Positions 1 through 8,385 of a stretch of DNA of 64,000 nt are shown one piece after another. This DNA comes from CALCNS01 sp937897315 (GTDB taxonomy: Bacteria > Bacillota > JAAYKD01). The position numbers were made by a program, and so were the translations under genes. Where the stretch lies: assembly GCA_036744005.1 (NCBI GenBank), contig DAINOJ010000001.1, positions 62,001 to 126,000 of the forward strand, written 5' to 3'. A model generated the notes under the pieces. It was not told the origin of the DNA. It did not search any database and worked only from the letters and a program-made list of their open reading frames with translations. How positions within the stretch are numbered: the first letter of the stretch is position 1; each line of letters starts with the position of its first letter.

Positions 1-118
1 TGTGTGCCGAAGCAATGGTCATTTCATAGGGAACACCGAATTCTTCCAATGTTTTCGCTGCACTGCTCATGTGCGATAGATCCGAATCACTTCCCATAAT
101 CAACCAAACCTTTTTCAT
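1..118 (-). CDS. purE: N5-carboxyaminoimidazole ribonucleotide mutase PurE, N-terminal part
   Basis: Only the first 39 codons are in the window; the gene runs off the left edge. The peptide begins MKKVWLIMGSDSDLSHM and reaches ASAH, the GSDSDL phosphate-binding loop and the start of the ASAHR motif of class I PurE. The enzyme moves the carboxyl group of N5-CAIR to C4 to give CAIR in purine synthesis, in the cytoplasm. The ATG is preceded by a strong AAAGGAGGG ribosome binding site 5-6 bases upstream. It has its own consensus promoter and a leader hairpin (listed separately), so it may be the first gene of a purine operon leaving the window. Confidence 0.93.
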   Translation of the reverse strand, partial: MKKVWLIMGSDSDLSHMSSAAKTLEEFGVPYEMTIASAH

Positions 119-133
119 CGAAACCCTCCTTTT

Positions 134-169
134 CGAACGATGCATGGGTAATAACCCCGTTATCGTTCG
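134..169 (-). promoter_or_regulatory. Leader hairpin in the purE 5' UTR
   Basis: In the roughly 65-nt leader between the purE promoter and its ribosome binding site, an 8-bp stem (CGAACGAT with ATCGTTCG) encloses a smaller GGGT/ACCC stem. The hairpin ends just before the Shine-Dalgarno sequence and has no U-tract, so it is not an ordinary terminator. It could tune translation or mRNA stability. I do not recognise it as a known purine or ZTP riboswitch. Confidence 0.5.
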
Positions 170-190
170 TCTTTATATGGTTATGTGTTC

Positions 191-219
191 ATTATAACAC
201 GACGATTTTGGCTTGTCAA
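191..219 (-). promoter_or_regulatory. Consensus sigma-A promoter for purE
   Basis: On the minus strand TTGACA (214-219) and TATAAT (191-196) are separated by exactly 17 bases, a perfect housekeeping promoter. Transcription should start near position 184 and read leftwards into purE. Confidence 0.85.
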
Positions 220-277
220 AGCAAAAATACGAACAATCCTGTAGGTAGATGATTTTACAATTTGGTCGAAACAGAAC

Positions 278-306
278 TTGACAAAGCAGAGAAAAAAAGA
301 GAGAAT
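278..306 (+). promoter_or_regulatory. Probable promoter for the DUF2089 gene
   Basis: TTGACA at 278-283 is followed after 17 bases by GAGAAT at 301-306, a four-of-six match to the -10 box. It lies just upstream of the DUF2089 start at 340 and is divergent from the purE promoter. Confidence 0.55.
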
Positions 307-339
307 GAAAGCAGAGGAACGTTTGAAAGGAATGATTTC

Positions 340-720
340 ATGAAACGTAAAGTATTGGGTCGCTGCCCCGTTTGCTACGAGGCATTGTCGGTTACCCGTC
401 TGCATTGTGATAACTGTCATACTACCATCGAAGGAGATTTTGATGTCTGCAAGTTCTGTCAACTCAGCCCGGAATTAAAAGAATTCGTGGAAGTCTTTAT
501 TCGCTCACGTGGAAACATCAAAGAAGTAGAACGCGAACTTGGCGTATCGTATCCTACCGTTCGCAACCGATTGGATACGGTGATTGAAGCGTTAGGGTAT
601 ACAGTAGACCGGCCGGATAGCGAGGACCAAAAGGCAGCTCGCCGAAGAGCTGTGCTAGAGCAATTGGGCAAAGGGGAACTGTCCATGGAAGAGGCCATGG
701 AGAAAATCAAACAAATTTAG
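340..720 (+). CDS. DUF2089 family protein, zinc ribbon plus helix-turn-helix
   Basis: A 126-residue protein. The N-terminus has a zinc ribbon of the form CPVC...HCDNC (residues about 9-29), followed by a helix-turn-helix-like region containing the block RGNIKEVERELGVSYPTVRN that is typical of DUF2089. The family is thought to be a small DNA-binding regulator, but I know of no firmly established target. I chose the ATG at 340 because family members begin MKRKVLGRCPVC and AAAGG sits 9 bases upstream; the frame stays open upstream to 262 but that extension looks unlike the family. A strong terminator follows. Its role here is inferred, not shown. Confidence 0.85.
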   Translation: MKRKVLGRCPVCYEALSVTRLHCDNCHTTIEGDFDVCKFCQLSPELKEFVEVFIRSRGNIKEVERELGVSYPTVRNRLDTVIEALGYTVDRPDSEDQKAARRRAVLEQLGKGELSMEEAMEKIKQI

Positions 721-733
721 TCGAAATAAGGCA

Positions 734-769
734 AGAGATGAGCAGAAAATTTCTGCTCATCTCTTTTTC
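734..769. terminator. Bidirectional terminator between the DUF2089 gene and deoC
   Basis: A near-perfect inverted repeat, AGAGATGAGCAGAAA with TTTCTGCTCATCTCT, is followed by TTTT on the plus strand. It serves the DUF2089 gene and lies immediately 3' of the convergent deoC, where it may also stop transcription. Confidence 0.85.
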
Positions 770-1422
770 TAAGTCGTTCTCTTGTCTGAAAGAATCTTAG
801 GACCGGCACTTGCGCCCAGACGATTAGCCCCGGCGGCAATCATCGCCATTGCATCTTCATACGTACGGATGCCTCCGGACGCTTTCACACCCATGTCAGG
901 GCCAACGGTTTGACGCATTAAAGCGACATGCTCTCTGGTTGCGCCGGCAGTGGAGAAACCAGTGGAAGTCTTGACAAAATGAGCACCTGCTTCTTTTGCG
1001 ATGTGGCAAGATCGAACAATTTCATCGTCTGTTAATAAGCAAGTCTCTAAGATGACCTTGACGATGGACGAACCGGCTACGGAACAAACAGCGAGAATGT
1101 CTTCCTTAACATCGTTCCACCGACCACTTTTGACTGCTCCAATAGAGATTACCATGTCGAGTTCTTCGGCACCCTGTAAAACCGCATGCCGTGCTTCTGC
1201 AGCTTTGATAGGGCTGGAAGAGGCACCCAAAGGAAAGCCAATCACCGTACAGGTTTTCACAGAACTGCCTTTTAACCTTGAAGACACTTGTGGAACATAC
1301 ACAGGATTGACGCATACGGAAGCAAAACCAAATTCAAGTGCCTCTTGGCAAAGACGCTCGATTTGTTCCGAGGTGGCTTCCGGTTTTAAGAGCGTGTGAT
1401 CAATCATACCAGCGAGATTCAT
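769..1422 (-). CDS. deoC: Deoxyribose-phosphate aldolase
   Basis: A 217-residue class I aldolase that splits 2-deoxyribose-5-phosphate into acetaldehyde and glyceraldehyde-3-phosphate, the last step of deoxynucleoside breakdown. The Schiff-base lysine is K151 in VKTSTGF, the proton-relay lysine is K180 in GVKASGGIR, and D89 in EELDMV is also conserved. Length is normal for the family. The ATG has an AAGGAGGAG ribosome binding site. No other deo genes (phosphopentomutase, nucleoside phosphorylases) lie beside it, so here it acts as a stand-alone salvage enzyme. Confidence 0.95.
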   Translation of the reverse strand: MNLAGMIDHTLLKPEATSEQIERLCQEALEFGFASVCVNPVYVPQVSSRLKGSSVKTCTVIGFPLGASSSPIKAAEARHAVLQGAEELDMVISIGAVKSGRWNDVKEDILAVCSVAGSSIVKVILETCLLTDDEIVRSCHIAKEAGAHFVKTSTGFSTAGATREHVALMRQTVGPDMGVKASGGIRTYEDAMAMIAAGANRLGASAGPKILSDKRTT

Positions 1423-1574
1423 GGTACACTCCTCCTTATTCAGTAGTACTTCCTATTTTAGCACAGGATGGGTCATATGAGAATAGGTCAATTCTCGGAT
1501 AAAAGAAGGATTCAAACCAACCGGTTTCGAATTGAACGATGTTAATTTGGGTGAAACAATGGAGGTACTGAATT

Positions 1575-2594
1575 TTGGAAGATAAAGCATTGAAGCCTGG
1601 AACCTTGAGCACGGTAAGAGCGTTGGCGATTTTTGCCGTATTGGTCTTGGTCGTTTCCGTTTTTGTCTATATCATGACTAACGGAGCAGAAACGAGACAA
1701 ATTTTTCTCTCGACTGAGGGTGTAGCGGACATGAAGAAACCCTCTGAAGCAGAAATCTTAATGGAATACCGAACGGATGATTTCTATGCTTATTTCATTC
1801 GCAACAAGAATGATATTCAAGCGTTTGCGATGATTAAGAAAATTGGTTTATGGGTGTATGACTATCCTTCCACAAAAAATCTTCAAAAGGTGACTTCACG
1901 GGAGTCTGCTTGGTATTACTACGATTTCGTGGCAGTCTCTGAGGGAGATTCGGTTCGGTTTAGAACTCCGCAAGGGGATAAGTTAGAACCGGTAATGCAG
2001 CGCAAAGAACGGGTTGGAGCACAGGATTATCTGCTCTTCGTATTCCGGTTGGAACGAGGAGATTTTGAAATAGGCGATTACGCGTTAGAGATTTTAGATG
2101 CAAGTCAGCAAACCATAGTAGATGCCACCGCCGGATTGGAGTCCGCACGTTTTACACTCTTATTGGATGAACTGAAACTCGAGGAGTTCGCGAAGCGAAA
2201 AGTCGTGGTAGAGAATGGTGAGAACCGCGAATTATGGCCTGAGGTGTTCTTAGCTACCAATCGTTCGTTGCAGGAAGCACAACCTTCTTCTCTGATGATG
2301 GACCTAAAGAAATTACCCCATGCCAAACATGTCATTTTAGCGGAAATCGATCGAGGAAGGCACCTAACCTTCTACAGCTCGAAAGAGTTTTATGTTTGGC
2401 AAGAACTGGTACGGTACCGCTATTTGCTAGACAGTGATCAAGGGGCTGTACTTGTCATCGTAAGTCCTGATTACAAGCAGATGAACGGTTTTGACGATAT
2501 CAAGGCTCAAGATGCAGGACTTCATAGTCGTATCCTAAGCATAACCAATCCTGACGAACTCTTGGCTTTGTTTAAAATATTCCAGAGTCCATAA
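1575..2594 (+). CDS. Membrane-anchored protein of unknown function
   Basis: A 339-residue protein that I do not recognise. It starts with TTG, chosen because GGAGG lies 9 bases upstream. A single hydrophobic helix at about residues 14-34 is preceded by basic residues, so the bulk (35-339) is probably extracytoplasmic. There is no lipobox cysteine. The soluble part is rich in charged and aromatic residues and shows no catalytic motif that I can name; the end (IVSPDYKQMNGF onwards) looks like a compact alpha/beta segment. It is a monocistronic unit with its own terminator, between deoC and the convergent M14 peptidase gene. Confidence 0.75.
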   Translation: MEDKALKPGTLSTVRALAIFAVLVLVVSVFVYIMTNGAETRQIFLSTEGVADMKKPSEAEILMEYRTDDFYAYFIRNKNDIQAFAMIKKIGLWVYDYPSTKNLQKVTSRESAWYYYDFVAVSEGDSVRFRTPQGDKLEPVMQRKERVGAQDYLLFVFRLERGDFEIGDYALEILDASQQTIVDATAGLESARFTLLLDELKLEEFAKRKVVVENGENRELWPEVFLATNRSLQEAQPSSLMMDLKKLPHAKHVILAEIDRGRHLTFYSSKEFYVWQELVRYRYLLDSDQGAVLVIVSPDYKQMNGFDDIKAQDAGLHSRILSITNPDELLALFKIFQSP

Positions 2595-2597
2595 AAT

Positions 2598-2630
2598 AAC
2601 GGAGGCAGTCTTATAGATTGCCTCCGTTTT
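2598..2630 (+). terminator. Intrinsic terminator after the unknown membrane protein
   Basis: ACGGAGGCA and TGCCTCCGT form a 9-bp stem around an 11-base loop and are followed by a short T run. The gene on the other strand ends just beyond it at 2634, so the hairpin may act in both directions. Confidence 0.8.
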
Positions 2631-2633
2631 CTG

Positions 2634-4316
2634 TTAGGTCAATGTTTCTTCCAATTGAAGAATTCCAGCACGATCGGAATGGACAAGAATACGAATCTTC
2701 GCATCAGGTTTTGACTTTCGGACGGTCCAGGTCACTCGTTTTCGCATATTGCGTTGATAACCGGCACGACCAAATGTATACCATCCTTCACGAGCCATCA
2801 TAAAACCATCCAACTGCCCCAACGTTTCCTTTTCTTGACCGGTAATGATTTCAATGTCGCCATCGAGACGGGTATATACATCACTCACCACTTTTAATTG
2901 CAACGCTTTGGTGGTCACATTGGTTGGAAGCCAACCTCGATTGGCTATATCGAGTGTAATCGTGTAAATGCCATCACTTTCTGTTCGGATGTCCAAACGT
3001 TCTACCATCAATTCAGGAAGTGCTGCGGCATGTTTCAAATTAAACGCATGATTCCGTTCGCATTCGTCTTGTAGACGACTTAGCCAAGGATTTTGAGCAA
3101 AGTGTTTGGGGTGCCAACCTCCGATTTCCACTTCACCTAATTGCGGATGGTTAAATTTGGTCCATGGCATAAAGGCTTCACCATTTAGAGTTTCGTCATT
3201 CCACTTCAATTTGAGTAACTCGTCCTCTTCGCTAAAGCTGTGTTCGGTAAAGTTCTTTTTACCGGTTTTACCGGCTTGTTGTAGCGGATCCCATAACTCG
3301 GTAGAGAAGCCGAGTAATCCTTTGTGTTCATAGGACCAGTCCACAAATACACCGTAAATGGGGTCGCCTGTAAAACCTTCCAGGATAGAGACACAAGGAT
3401 ATCCGGTAACCTCTTCACCGATTTTCCCTAATTCTTTATACGCCATGACATCGGTTTTGGGCAAACTTTTGTCGGGTGTGTTGCCTGAGGGTCTTAGTAT
3501 CGCACCCGACATGGTATGAAAGGCTTGCAAAGCACCAATGTTGGGGTGATCTTGAATAAACTTCACCATGGCGAGTGCCTCTGGCTCAGATAATGGGAAA
3601 GCACCTCCCCCACGCTGGGTTGCTTGCCATCCGGAAGGGAAATTGCGATTCATATCGAGATGCCATTGGTCTGGCGCTGGTGTAATGGGACCACCCTGAT
3701 AATGATGTATCAAACCTTCTAAATAAATGTTATAAAATTCTCCTTCATAGTCACCCGGCAGGCGAGGGATTAACAATCGAGAATCTTTGCTGGATACTTT
3801 GAAAATGCCTAAAGCATCCTTCACTCGCATGAAACGAACTAAACCATCCCCATCTAGATCTTCCGGATACAAAGCACCGTCAATCCGATCCTCCCAATCC
3901 GGGTTCTTTCGAGTCACCGAACGTAACATAAAGGGAGAGTGTAAGTATACTTCGGCTCCATCGGGGTTGACTCTGGGTATGATGTACCAGGTTCGATGGT
4001 TCAATAAGTGAGTTATGTTTGCATCTTGACCATAGCCATGAAGCAAAGAGGCAATGGTATGCATACAGACATGCGAAGCCGTGACCTCTCCGGCATGAAT
4101 ATTGCCGTCGATATATATGGCCGGTTTGTGCGTGTGACATCCTGTTTCTTGATTGGTTAACACTAAACACCAAATATCACGGTTTTCTTGGCTTTTCCCA
4201 ATACTGATTTTCTCTGCTAAACGAGGAAAGAGTTGCACAGCCAAATCTAGAAAGCATTCAATTTCTGCATAGGTATAGTAATGATCATAAGACAATTGCA
4301 ATGTGGACAATTTCAT
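2634..4316 (-). CDS. M14-family zinc carboxypeptidase
   Basis: About 560 residues. Zinc ligands are H74 and E77 in GNIHAGEV and H267 in AFHTMSG; E340 in FSTELWDP is the general base, and DMNRNFPSG near 221 is the usual substrate-binding block. No signal peptide is visible, so it probably works on peptides inside the cell; the last 130 residues form an extra beta-rich domain. The start is uncertain: the ATG at 4316 sits only one or two bases from GGGAGGG, and an in-frame TTG six bases downstream has better spacing. The frame continues upstream to 4379 without a good ribosome binding site. It is divergent from the M24 peptidase gene. Confidence 0.87.
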   Translation of the reverse strand: MKLSTLQLSYDHYYTYAEIECFLDLAVQLFPRLAEKISIGKSQENRDIWCLVLTNQETGCHTHKPAIYIDGNIHAGEVTASHVCMHTIASLLHGYGQDANITHLLNHRTWYIIPRVNPDGAEVYLHSPFMLRSVTRKNPDWEDRIDGALYPEDLDGDGLVRFMRVKDALGIFKVSSKDSRLLIPRLPGDYEGEFYNIYLEGLIHHYQGGPITPAPDQWHLDMNRNFPSGWQATQRGGGAFPLSEPEALAMVKFIQDHPNIGALQAFHTMSGAILRPSGNTPDKSLPKTDVMAYKELGKIGEEVTGYPCVSILEGFTGDPIYGVFVDWSYEHKGLLGFSTELWDPLQQAGKTGKKNFTEHSFSEEDELLKLKWNDETLNGEAFMPWTKFNHPQLGEVEIGGWHPKHFAQNPWLSRLQDECERNHAFNLKHAAALPELMVERLDIRTESDGIYTITLDIANRGWLPTNVTTKALQLKVVSDVYTRLDGDIEIITGQEKETLGQLDGFMMAREGWYTFGRAGYQRNMRKRVTWTVRKSKPDAKIRILVHSDRAGILQLEETLT

Positions 4317-4495
4317 CCCTCCCGATGTATTCTTGTCTCTTTGATTCGCGATTTCACAAACCGTTTCCTTCCGCTGCACGAATAGTTATTGATGCGAAAG
4401 GTTCAAGTATTGTAAAGAATTTTTGGTGCAAGCAGGTAGATGTTTGCTTTGTGAAGAATTATAATAAGTCAAATTTTAAATAGGGAGGGCTTCTC

Positions 4496-5794
4496 ATGTC
4501 ATATCAAACCGAACAACATCTATATGGCAATGCGGACGGAAACTGGTTTGGTAAAATACTTCCTCTTCGTCAACAAGCTGAAGTCATCAATCGCTGGTTA
4601 ACCTTGCGCTTGGAAACTGTATTGCCCAAGATCATGGAACGAGAGCAATTTGATGCTTGGATTGTGGTTTGCCGAGAATACAATGAAGACCCCGTTTTCA
4701 TTTCTCTCATTCCGGAACCGGGAATGAGTGCGAGGAGATTGTCTTTGTTAGTGTTTTTAAAACAAGAAGATCAGACAGTCCAGAGGTTTGTTTTAGCGCG
4801 TTCCGGTATCGGAGGGGATTTGTATCAACCGATTTGGAATCAGGAAATTGGGGATCAATGGATCAATTTAAGAGCTCTACTCGATGCAAGACGCCCCCAA
4901 AGAATTGGCATCAACATGGGGCATACCTTTGCCTTTGGCGACGGCTTATCTCATGCTTTGTACGAGGAGATGGCAGCTGCTCTGGGTGCAGAATGGATGT
5001 CTAAATGCACATCCGCAGAGCGATTGGCAGTGGGTTGGTTGGAAGAAAGAACCTTCGAAGAAACCGTAGCTTATGAAGGAATCATGCAAGTCGCGCACGG
5101 AGTGATCTCTGAAGCGTTTTCTTCAAGAGTTATTCATCCTGGTATCACCACGGCTGAGGATGTGGTCTGGTGGATAAGACAACGATTTGTGGATCTTGGC
5201 TTGAAGCCCTGGTTCCAACCTAGTGTTTCCATTCAAAGAAGAGGAGCGGTTGGATTGGGTGCGGTTCCCTCTCAAGCCATTATCATGCCCGGAGATTTGT
5301 TGCATTGCGATGTTGGTTTTGGTTATCTGCGTTTACAAACCGATACACAACAGAATGCTTATGTCCTACATCGTGGAGAAGAAGATGCCCCTCAGGGTTT
5401 AAAAGAGGCACTGAAAGCGGGTAATCGACTACAGGATATCGTTCGAGAGCAAATGCAAGTTGGACGGACCGGGAATGAGATTTTGAAATCCTCTCGTGAA
5501 ATCGCCATCGGAGAAGGTCTAAAACCCTGTATTTATAACCATCCCATTGGCTATCATGGGCATGGGGCCGGAACAACAATTGGCTTGTTCGATATGCAAG
5601 AAGGTGTCCCGGGCAGAGGAGACTATCCTTTGTATGACTCTACTTGCCATGCTTTGGAACTAAATGTGAAATATCCGGTGACCGACTGGGATGGGCAAGA
5701 AGTGACTATGGCTTTAGAGCAGACAATTTTAATACGCGACGGGAAAGCTTGGTTCCTTGATGGAAGGCAAGAACGTCTACATCTCATTCGATAA
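4496..5794 (+). CDS. M24-family peptidase (Xaa-Pro aminopeptidase-like)
   Basis: 432 residues with an N-terminal creatinase-type domain and a C-terminal pita-bread domain. The five metal ligands appear intact: D272 (HCDVG), D283 (QTDTQQ), a histidine in YHGHGAG (354 or 356), E388 (LELNV) and E408 (LEQT). Such enzymes remove an N-terminal residue before proline. The surroundings of the second aspartate and of the histidine differ from textbook PepP, so the substrate may differ. GGGAGGG precedes the ATG, and a TATAAT box at 4460-4465 may be its -10 element, although no good -35 is seen. It leads an apparent operon with the miniprotein and the S9 peptidase. Confidence 0.85.
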   Translation: MSYQTEQHLYGNADGNWFGKILPLRQQAEVINRWLTLRLETVLPKIMEREQFDAWIVVCREYNEDPVFISLIPEPGMSARRLSLLVFLKQEDQTVQRFVLARSGIGGDLYQPIWNQEIGDQWINLRALLDARRPQRIGINMGHTFAFGDGLSHALYEEMAAALGAEWMSKCTSAERLAVGWLEERTFEETVAYEGIMQVAHGVISEAFSSRVIHPGITTAEDVVWWIRQRFVDLGLKPWFQPSVSIQRRGAVGLGAVPSQAIIMPGDLLHCDVGFGYLRLQTDTQQNAYVLHRGEEDAPQGLKEALKAGNRLQDIVREQMQVGRTGNEILKSSREIAIGEGLKPCIYNHPIGYHGHGAGTTIGLFDMQEGVPGRGDYPLYDSTCHALELNVKYPVTDWDGQEVTMALEQTILIRDGKAWFLDGRQERLHLIR

Positions 5795-5803
5795 GGTGAT
5801 AAT

Positions 5804-5899
5804 ATGAGCAATCAAACGAAGAAAATTGTCGTCTGGCTGTTGGTAGCAGCTATGGTTTTGCCGATGACCATGACACTTATCGGCTCGCTATTCCGTTAA
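5804..5899 (+). CDS. 31-residue single-span membrane miniprotein, Prli42-like
   Basis: An ATG with AAGGTG upstream opens a 31-codon frame reading MSNQTKKIVVWLLVAAMV and ending GSLFR. Two lysines precede one hydrophobic helix, and the length and the pattern K-K-x-V-V-W-x-x-x-x-x-M match the Prli42/DUF4044 stressosome-associated miniproteins of Firmicutes. It sits between two peptidase genes with gaps of 9 and 21 bases, so it is probably cotranscribed and translated. The assignment rests on size and pattern only; it could be an unrelated small membrane protein. Confidence 0.55.
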   Translation: MSNQTKKIVVWLLVAAMVLPMTMTLIGSLFR

Positions 5900-5920
5900 T
5901 CAGTAAAGGAGTTTTTAACT

Positions 5921-7906
5921 ATGAAACCATTTCGCATTAATGATTTAACTCATTTTAAAGGGGTAGGGAATGCCGTTGTTTCTCCGAGTGGAGAACAAGT
6001 TGTCTATGTCGTGACGGAAATCTTAGAGAAAGAAAATGGATACCGTTCTGCTCTTTGGTTGAAACACGGTGAGGAGCATCGGCAGTTAAGCAATGGACAA
6101 ACCCCTACCACACGAGACCAGCAACCCAAATGGTCTCCGGATGGAACACATATTGCCTTTTTGTCCAATCGCAGTGGAAGTCAACAGATTTGGATGATGG
6201 CTTCACAAGGCGGAGAAGCCAAGAAAATTAGCGATTTCTCGAAAGGAGTTCAGTCTTTCGATTGGTCACACGATGGGAGTACTATCTTCTTGAGTGCAAA
6301 GGAGGAGACTCCGGAACCAAAGAAACCCCGTGAGGGCTCCGGTTTTACCCATGTTACACGCCTGCATTACAAAATGAATGGGGTGGGTTATTACGATCGC
6401 TATTGGAGTCAACTGTGGTCTTTGGAGCTCAATTCCGGTAAAATGGATCGACTGACCACAGGAGAATTTCATTGTGGTGAGCCCACACCATCGCCCGATG
6501 GAAAGTGGCTGGCGTTTTCCTCCAATCGTACCGGTTTAGAACAGGATACGGTGAATGATCTTTGGTTATTGTCCTTGGTAGATGGGACTATGATGAATTT
6601 GACCGAACAAAAGGTTTCTTTCTCTGGGATTTCTTGGCTAAAAGACAGCAGTGGATTGGTTTATGCTGGGCATCACAAAGGTCAAACTCCAGGAGCTGAA
6701 GCCGAAGTTTGGCAAGTGAATCTGAAAGGGCAACATCATTTACTGACTCCCGGATTCCCCTATATGATTGGCACAGCAGCAGGCTCCGATGTTCGCATGG
6801 ACAGCGGTAGCAACGGCCCCAAGGTAGCTACTTGTGGAAAATATGTCTTATTCACCGCAACCAATGGCGGTAACTCTTATTTATATCAATTAACATTGGC
6901 TACCGGAGTCATCGATGTTTTATACGGTGAAGGAGATATGGCTGTTTTCAGCTTCCATGAAGCAAAAGGAGTTTGTGTTCTCAACAAAACGACTCCAGAA
7001 ACGACTGCAGATTTATGGATGGCAGATTTAAAAACCGGAGAATCCTTCCACCAAGTCACGGCAATCAATAAAGGGTTGTTCAGCGACCGTTGGGTTGCCA
7101 AAGCGGAAGTAATTCATTTTACTCATCCTGACGGAACCGTTTTGGAAGGGTGGTTGATGAAACCTTATGCTTATGTAGAAGGACAGCGCTATCCTTTGGT
7201 CATGGAAATCCATGGGGGCCCACATACCGCATATGGTAATAGCTTTTTCCACGAATTCCAAGTGTTGGCAGGCATGGGATACGGGGTATTCTATGGTAAC
7301 CCCAGAGGCTCTATTGGGTATGGTGAGACCTTTGCCCAAGCGATCATTGGAGATTGGTGTGGAATTGACGCCGACGATTTATTGTTCATGGCACAGGAAG
7401 TCAGCAAGTTACCCTGGGTAGATGAATCCAATATGGGCGTCACAGGTGGCAGCCAGGGCGGCTATTTTACGAACTGGTTAGTGGGACATACTGATATGTT
7501 TAAAGCTGCGGTAACTCAGAGAAGTATGTCCAACATGTTGAGCAAGTATGGAACTGCGGACAATGGTTGGACACATGATAAACGGGGTATGGGTGGAGCC
7601 GATATTTGGGATAGTGAGAACCTCCTCATGGAACGCTCGCCGATTCGGTATGCCCCTTTTGTTAAGACTCCTTTACTGTTCATTCACAGTGATCAAGATC
7701 ATCGTTGCCCATTGGAGCAAGCAGAGCAATTCTATGTTGCTCTGAAGCGCTTAGGTGTAGAGACGGAAATGGTCATTTTTAAGGGAGAGAATCACGAGCT
7801 TTCTCGCAGCGGAAAACCGGCTAATCGGTTAACTCGCTTGGATTTCATCATGGGGTGGTTTAGTAAATACTTAGGGGATAGAGCCGATTCTATTGTGAAT
7901 GCATAG
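5921..7906 (+). CDS. S9-family prolyl oligopeptidase / acylaminoacyl peptidase
   Basis: 661 residues. An N-terminal seven-bladed propeller (repeats such as PKWSPDGTHIAFLSNRSG, TolB/WD40-like) is followed by an alpha/beta hydrolase domain. The catalytic triad is S511 in GGSQGGY, D593 in HSDQDHRCP and H625 in NHELSRSG. There is no signal peptide, so it is a cytoplasmic oligopeptidase releasing dipeptides or acylated residues from short peptides. AAAGGAG precedes the ATG. It is the last gene of the M24-miniprotein-S9 run and is followed by a terminator. A second S9 paralogue lies at 19667-21637. Confidence 0.92.
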   Translation: MKPFRINDLTHFKGVGNAVVSPSGEQVVYVVTEILEKENGYRSALWLKHGEEHRQLSNGQTPTTRDQQPKWSPDGTHIAFLSNRSGSQQIWMMASQGGEAKKISDFSKGVQSFDWSHDGSTIFLSAKEETPEPKKPREGSGFTHVTRLHYKMNGVGYYDRYWSQLWSLELNSGKMDRLTTGEFHCGEPTPSPDGKWLAFSSNRTGLEQDTVNDLWLLSLVDGTMMNLTEQKVSFSGISWLKDSSGLVYAGHHKGQTPGAEAEVWQVNLKGQHHLLTPGFPYMIGTAAGSDVRMDSGSNGPKVATCGKYVLFTATNGGNSYLYQLTLATGVIDVLYGEGDMAVFSFHEAKGVCVLNKTTPETTADLWMADLKTGESFHQVTAINKGLFSDRWVAKAEVIHFTHPDGTVLEGWLMKPYAYVEGQRYPLVMEIHGGPHTAYGNSFFHEFQVLAGMGYGVFYGNPRGSIGYGETFAQAIIGDWCGIDADDLLFMAQEVSKLPWVDESNMGVTGGSQGGYFTNWLVGHTDMFKAAVTQRSMSNMLSKYGTADNGWTHDKRGMGGADIWDSENLLMERSPIRYAPFVKTPLLFIHSDQDHRCPLEQAEQFYVALKRLGVETEMVIFKGENHELSRSGKPANRLTRLDFIMGWFSKYLGDRADSIVNA

Positions 7907-7946
7907 AAAAAATCCGATCAAGGTGGATCCTTGATCGGATTTTTCT
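7907..7946. terminator. Bidirectional terminator
   Basis: AAAAATCCGATCAAGG and CCTTGATCGGATTTTT form a long stem with an A run on one side and a T run on the other, between the convergent S9 peptidase and exporter genes. It should work for both. Confidence 0.88.
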
Positions 7947-8385
7947 ACGATCGGTGTTTTTCACGGTACGAACGCCAAGCTCGATTGAAACGCAACATGA
8001 TTAACTCCGAGACACTTAAGCCGCCTGCAATAGCTAAAGTAGAAGAGAACACGGTAATCACTCCGCTACCTGCCATAGCAATGTTGCCTTCCAATGCATA
8101 TCGTAGCGCATTGTAAGCAGCCGTCCCTGGAACGAGGACAATAATACCCGGAATGATCATGGTAGTCACGGGTTGATGCAACCTTGGTGCGAACAGGTAT
8201 GCAATCATGCCAATACAGAAAGCAGCCAAAGCGGTGCCAAATACTGCGTGAGAGATCCAGTGTTTTGCCATCATCCAACCAATGGAGCCTGCTACACCGG
8301 CAATGAGGGTTGGTTTCAAAGGAACATCAAATAAGTATGCATAGCAAACCACTGCAATGAATGCAAATAAAAAATCAATATGCAT
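7945..8385 (-). CDS. ThrE-type exporter, small subunit (YjjB/DUF3815-like)
   Basis: 146 residues with about four or five hydrophobic helices, matching the C-terminal half of the threonine/serine exporter ThrE, which in many Firmicutes is a separate protein. The ATG overlaps the stop of the larger subunit as TAATG, and its GGAGG lies within the end of that gene, so the two are translationally coupled. Together they would form one inner-membrane carrier that exports threonine or serine, or other small acids. Substrate is inferred from the family only. Confidence 0.82.
   Translation of the reverse strand: MHIDFLFAFIAVVCYAYLFDVPLKPTLIAGVAGSIGWMMAKHWISHAVFGTALAAFCIGMIAYLFAPRLHQPVTTMIIPGIIVLVPGTAAYNALRYALEGNIAMAGSGVITVFSSTLAIAGGLSVSELIMLRFNRAWRSYREKHRS

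Noticed and set aside
119..190. Purine or ZTP riboswitch upstream of purE
   Set aside because: The leader is too short and lacks the conserved cores of both classes; only a hairpin is supported.
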